A stretch of 8,013 nt of DNA from Gammaproteobacteria bacterium (GTDB taxonomy: Bacteria; Pseudomonadota; Gammaproteobacteria; Steroidobacterales; Steroidobacteraceae): assembly GCA_030040525.1 (NCBI GenBank), contig JASHTN010000452.1, positions 1-8,013 of the forward strand, given 5' to 3'. A model generated the notes under the pieces. It was given only the letters and a program-made list of their open reading frames with translations. It was not told the DNA's origin and made no database searches. Made by a program: the position numbers and the translations under genes. This document shows, in pieces, positions 5,944-8,013 of the stretch (position 1 is its first letter; the number at the start of each line of letters is the position of its first letter).

Positions 5944-7941
5944 TCAGACCTCCAGCAATGCGCGCAGCTGCTGCGCCACATTATCAGCGGTGAAGCCGAA
6001 ATGCGCCAAAGCCTCCGCCCCTTTGCCGGAGGCGCCGTAGCGGTCGATGCCGAGGACCCGCCCGGCGCTGCCGACGTAACGCCACCAGCACTGCGTCGCT
6101 CCGGCCTCGACCGCCAGGCGGCGCGTCACGGCACGCGGCAAAACGCTCTCCCGCCAGGCAGCGTCCTGCGCGTCGAAAGCGTCGGTCGAGGGCATCGACA
6201 CGAGCCGCACGCGCCGGCCGGCGGCGTTGAGCGCATTCACGGCCGTAGCGGCGATTCCGACCTCGGAGCCCGTGGCAATGACCAGCGCCTCGGGCATGCC
6301 GCTGCAATCGATTAGCACGTAACCGCCGCGGCGCATGGAGCTCAGCTGCGCGGCGCTGCGCGGCTGCTGCGGCAGGGCCTGGCGGGTCAGCACCAGCGCC
6401 GAGGGTCCGCGGCGCTCGATCGCCAGCGTCCACGCGACCGCGGTCTCCGCCGCATCGCACGGCCGCCAGAGGCTGAGGTGCGGCATGGCGCGCAGGCTCG
6501 AGAGGTGCTCGATCGGCTGATGGGTCGGACCGTCCTCGCCGAGCCCGATCGAATCGTGCGTGTACACGAGGATGACGCGCTGCTGCATGAGACAGGCGAG
6601 CCGCACGGCGTTGCGCGCGTAGTCGGAGAACACGAGGAACGTGCCGCCGTAGGCAATGAAGCCGCCGTGCACCGCCACGCCGTTCAGGAAGCCGGTCATG
6701 CCGAACTCGCGCACGCCGAAGTGCAGGTAATCGCCGCGGTCCTCCTGCGGGATGATGGTCTGCGCCCCCTTGAAGAACGTGTTGTTGGAGCCGGTGAGGT
6801 CGGCGGAGCCGCCGAGCACTTCCGGCAGCACCGGCGCGAGCACATTGAGCGCGGCCTGCGAGGACTGGCGCGTCGCCTGCGGCGCCGTCTGCGCGGCGAG
6901 CGCCTCCAGCGTCTGCGCTGCGGTGTCGCGCCAGTTCTCGGGCAACTCACCGCGCACGCGCCGCTCGAACTCGCGCGCCTGCTGCGGGAAGGCGCTCGCA
7001 TAGCGCGCGAACAGCTCGCGCCACCCGGCCTCGAGCGCCGCGCCCTGCGCACGGTGATCCCACGCCGCGCGGATCTCATCCGGCACCACGAACGGCGGAT
7101 ACGGCCAGCCGAGCTCGCGCCGCGCCGCGGCCACTTCGTCGGCTCCGAGTGCCTCGCCGTGCGCCTCCTTGGTGCCCTGGCGGTGCGGCGCCCCGTAGCC
7201 GATGATGGTCTTGCAGCAGATGAGCGAGGGACGCTGCGTTTCGGCGCGCGCCGCGCGGATCGCGCTCGCCACCGCCTCGCCGTCCAGGCCGTCGACGCCC
7301 GCCACGACGTGCCAGCCGTAAGCGGCGAAGCGCGCGGGCGTGTCGTCCCTGAACCAGCCCGCGACCTTGCCGTCGATCGAGATGCCGTTGTCGTCGTAGA
7401 GCACGAGCAGCTTGCCCAGGCCGAGCGTGCCCGCGAGCGAGCAGGCTTCGTGGGAGATGCCCTCCATCAGGCAGCCGTCGCCGCAGAACGCGTAGGTGTA
7501 ATGATCGACGATCGCGAGGTCCGGGCGGTTGAACTCGCTGGCCAGCAGCCGTTCCGCACACGCCATGCCGACTGCGTTCGCGAGCCCCTGCCCGAGCGGC
7601 CCGGTGGTCGTCTCGATGCCGAGCGGCGGGTCGTGCTCCGGATGCCCCGGAGTCTTGCTGCCGAGCTGGCGGAAATTCCTGATATCCTCGAGGGTGAGCG
7701 GATAGCCGGTGAGATGCAGCGCCGAGTACAGGAGCATCGAGCCGTGACCGTTCGAGAGCACGAACCGGTCGCGGTCCGGCCAGAGAGGATTGCCGGGGTT
7801 GTAGCGCAGGAAGTCGCACCACAGCACCTGCGCGATGTCGGCCATGCCCATCGGCATGCCGGGATGCCCCGAGTTGGCGCGCTGCACGGCGTCCATGGAG
7901 AGCGCACGGATGGCATTGGCGAGTTCGCGGCGTGTGATCAT
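5944..7941 (-). CDS. tkt: Transketolase
   Basis: Thiamine-diphosphate and Mg2+-dependent transfer of two-carbon ketol units between ketose and aldose phosphates, linking the pentose-phosphate pathway with glyceraldehyde 3-phosphate and fructose 6-phosphate. From the ATG at 7941 it is 665 aa, like E. coli TktA. The N-terminal ThDP domain has SGHPGMPMG (24-32; His26), NGHGS (64-68; His66), the transketolase-specific loop TTGPLGQGLANAVGMA (112-127) and the cofactor motif GDGCLMEG...DDN (154-185), with His261 in EAHG. The pyrimidine-binding domain has GGSADLTGSN (377-386), FGVREFGM (408-415; Glu412 activates the cofactor) and THDSIGLGEDGPTHQP (461-476; His462, His474). The C-terminal domain has ATGSE (556-560) and ends near GFTADNVAQQL (649-659). 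A GTG at 8010 would add 23 residues, but these lack family similarity, and minus-strand GCGAGG at 7953-7948 supports the ATG. It is the first gene of the visible operon. Confidence 0.98.
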   Translation of the reverse strand: MITRRELANAIRALSMDAVQRANSGHPGMPMGMADIAQVLWCDFLRYNPGNPLWPDRDRFVLSNGHGSMLLYSALHLTGYPLTLEDIRNFRQLGSKTPGHPEHDPPLGIETTTGPLGQGLANAVGMACAERLLASEFNRPDLAIVDHYTYAFCGDGCLMEGISHEACSLAGTLGLGKLLVLYDDNGISIDGKVAGWFRDDTPARFAAYGWHVVAGVDGLDGEAVASAIRAARAETQRPSLICCKTIIGYGAPHRQGTKEAHGEALGADEVAAARRELGWPYPPFVVPDEIRAAWDHRAQGAALEAGWRELFARYASAFPQQAREFERRVRGELPENWRDTAAQTLEALAAQTAPQATRQSSQAALNVLAPVLPEVLGGSADLTGSNNTFFKGAQTIIPQEDRGDYLHFGVREFGMTGFLNGVAVHGGFIAYGGTFLVFSDYARNAVRLACLMQQRVILVYTHDSIGLGEDGPTHQPIEHLSSLRAMPHLSLWRPCDAAETAVAWTLAIERRGPSALVLTRQALPQQPRSAAQLSSMRRGGYVLIDCSGMPEALVIATGSEVGIAATAVNALNAAGRRVRLVSMPSTDAFDAQDAAWRESVLPRAVTRRLAVEAGATQCWWRYVGSAGRVLGIDRYGASGKGAEALAHFGFTADNVAQQLRALLEV
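5948..5953 (-). promoter_or_regulatory. Ribosome-binding site of gap inside the tkt tail
   Basis: Minus-strand GGAGGT, a perfect anti-16S match, is encoded by the last Leu-Glu-Val codons of tkt and lies 9 nt before the gap ATG (5938). It fixes the gap start and is the strongest such site in the window. Confidence 0.75.
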
Positions 7942-8013
7942 TGGGGGCCTCGCGGTTGCGGGAACCGCGCATGTTCGGGCACGAGTTTCGGGGCGCGCAT
8001 TTTCCACCACTCG
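7942..8013 (-). promoter_or_regulatory. tkt leader region (partial) with hairpin and ribosome-binding site
   Basis: This is the non-coding stretch before tkt, cut by the window edge. On the minus strand CGCGGTT (7969-7963) and AACCGCG (7957-7951) form a perfect 7-bp stem with loop CCCGC. The ribosome-binding site GCGAGG (7953-7948, 6 nt before the ATG) overlaps the last three stem bases, so the fold could modulate tkt translation. A 20-codon ORF with an ATG at 8000, preceded by GGTGG, ends in a TGA (7940-7938) that overlaps the tkt ATG. No convincing -35/-10 pair is visible; the promoter is probably beyond base 8013. Confidence 0.4.

Noticed and set aside
5931..5959. ATTGC/GCAAT inverted repeat around the gap start
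   Set aside because: Only 5 bp with a 19-nt loop, too weak to support a regulatory structure.
2282..7941. Calvin-cycle (cbb) cluster
   Set aside because: tkt, gap and pgk also occur in cbb operons, but no Rubisco, phosphoribulokinase or CbbR gene is present, and pyk points to glycolysis.
7076..7972. Minus-strand 298-codon frame starting in the tkt leader
   Set aside because: Arg/Ala-rich translation overlapping the ThDP domain of tkt in another frame, with no motifs.
7942..8010. GTG at 8010 as the tkt start
   Set aside because: It would add 23 residues unlike any transketolase N-terminus. The ATG at 7941 gives the family-typical start and has a ribosome-binding site.

Overview
The window is a GC-rich (about two thirds or more G+C by eye) bacterial segment. 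Every supported gene is on the minus strand, so transcription runs from the right end to the left end. Four complete central-carbon genes lie in the order tkt (transketolase) - gap (glyceraldehyde-3-phosphate dehydrogenase) - pgk (phosphoglycerate kinase) - pyk (pyruvate kinase). They are followed by a fifth gene, a penicillin-acylase-family Ntn hydrolase, which runs off the left edge. The gene order, the GapA type and the Tkt/Pgk sequence style suggest a high-GC gammaproteobacterium (or possibly a betaproteobacterium). I cannot place it more finely from sequence alone.

Layout, in transcription order: 8013-7942 is a short leader with a 7-bp hairpin just before the tkt ribosome-binding site. 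tkt is 7941-5944, gap 5938-4925, pgk 4911-3721, pyk 3721-2282, and the acylase starts at 2249 and is still open at base 1. The junctions are 5 nt, 13 nt, a 1-nt overlap (TGATG) and 32 nt, with no U-tract terminator between genes. The simplest reading is one polycistronic transcript. No stretch longer than about 75 bases lacks a gene.

How the genes fit together: transketolase links the pentose-phosphate pathway to glyceraldehyde 3-phosphate. Gap, Pgk and Pyk then carry triose phosphate to pyruvate, missing only the mutase and enolase steps, and make ATP at the Pgk and Pyk steps. The acylase does not belong to this pathway. It has an N-terminal membrane/export segment and probably works in the periplasm on an N-acyl substrate such as an acyl-homoserine lactone or a beta-lactam-like amide. 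It is a passenger gene where many related operons carry fructose-bisphosphate aldolase.

Most of the window is ordinary housekeeping. The points worth a second look are the acylase's position, GC-rich perfect hairpins at the gap/pgk and pyk/acylase junctions and in the tkt leader, a possible 20-codon leader ORF whose stop overlaps the tkt start, and a pyruvate kinase with a K+-independent signature that has Gly where Gln is usual. I found no mobile element, CRISPR array, RNA gene or clearly undescribed system.
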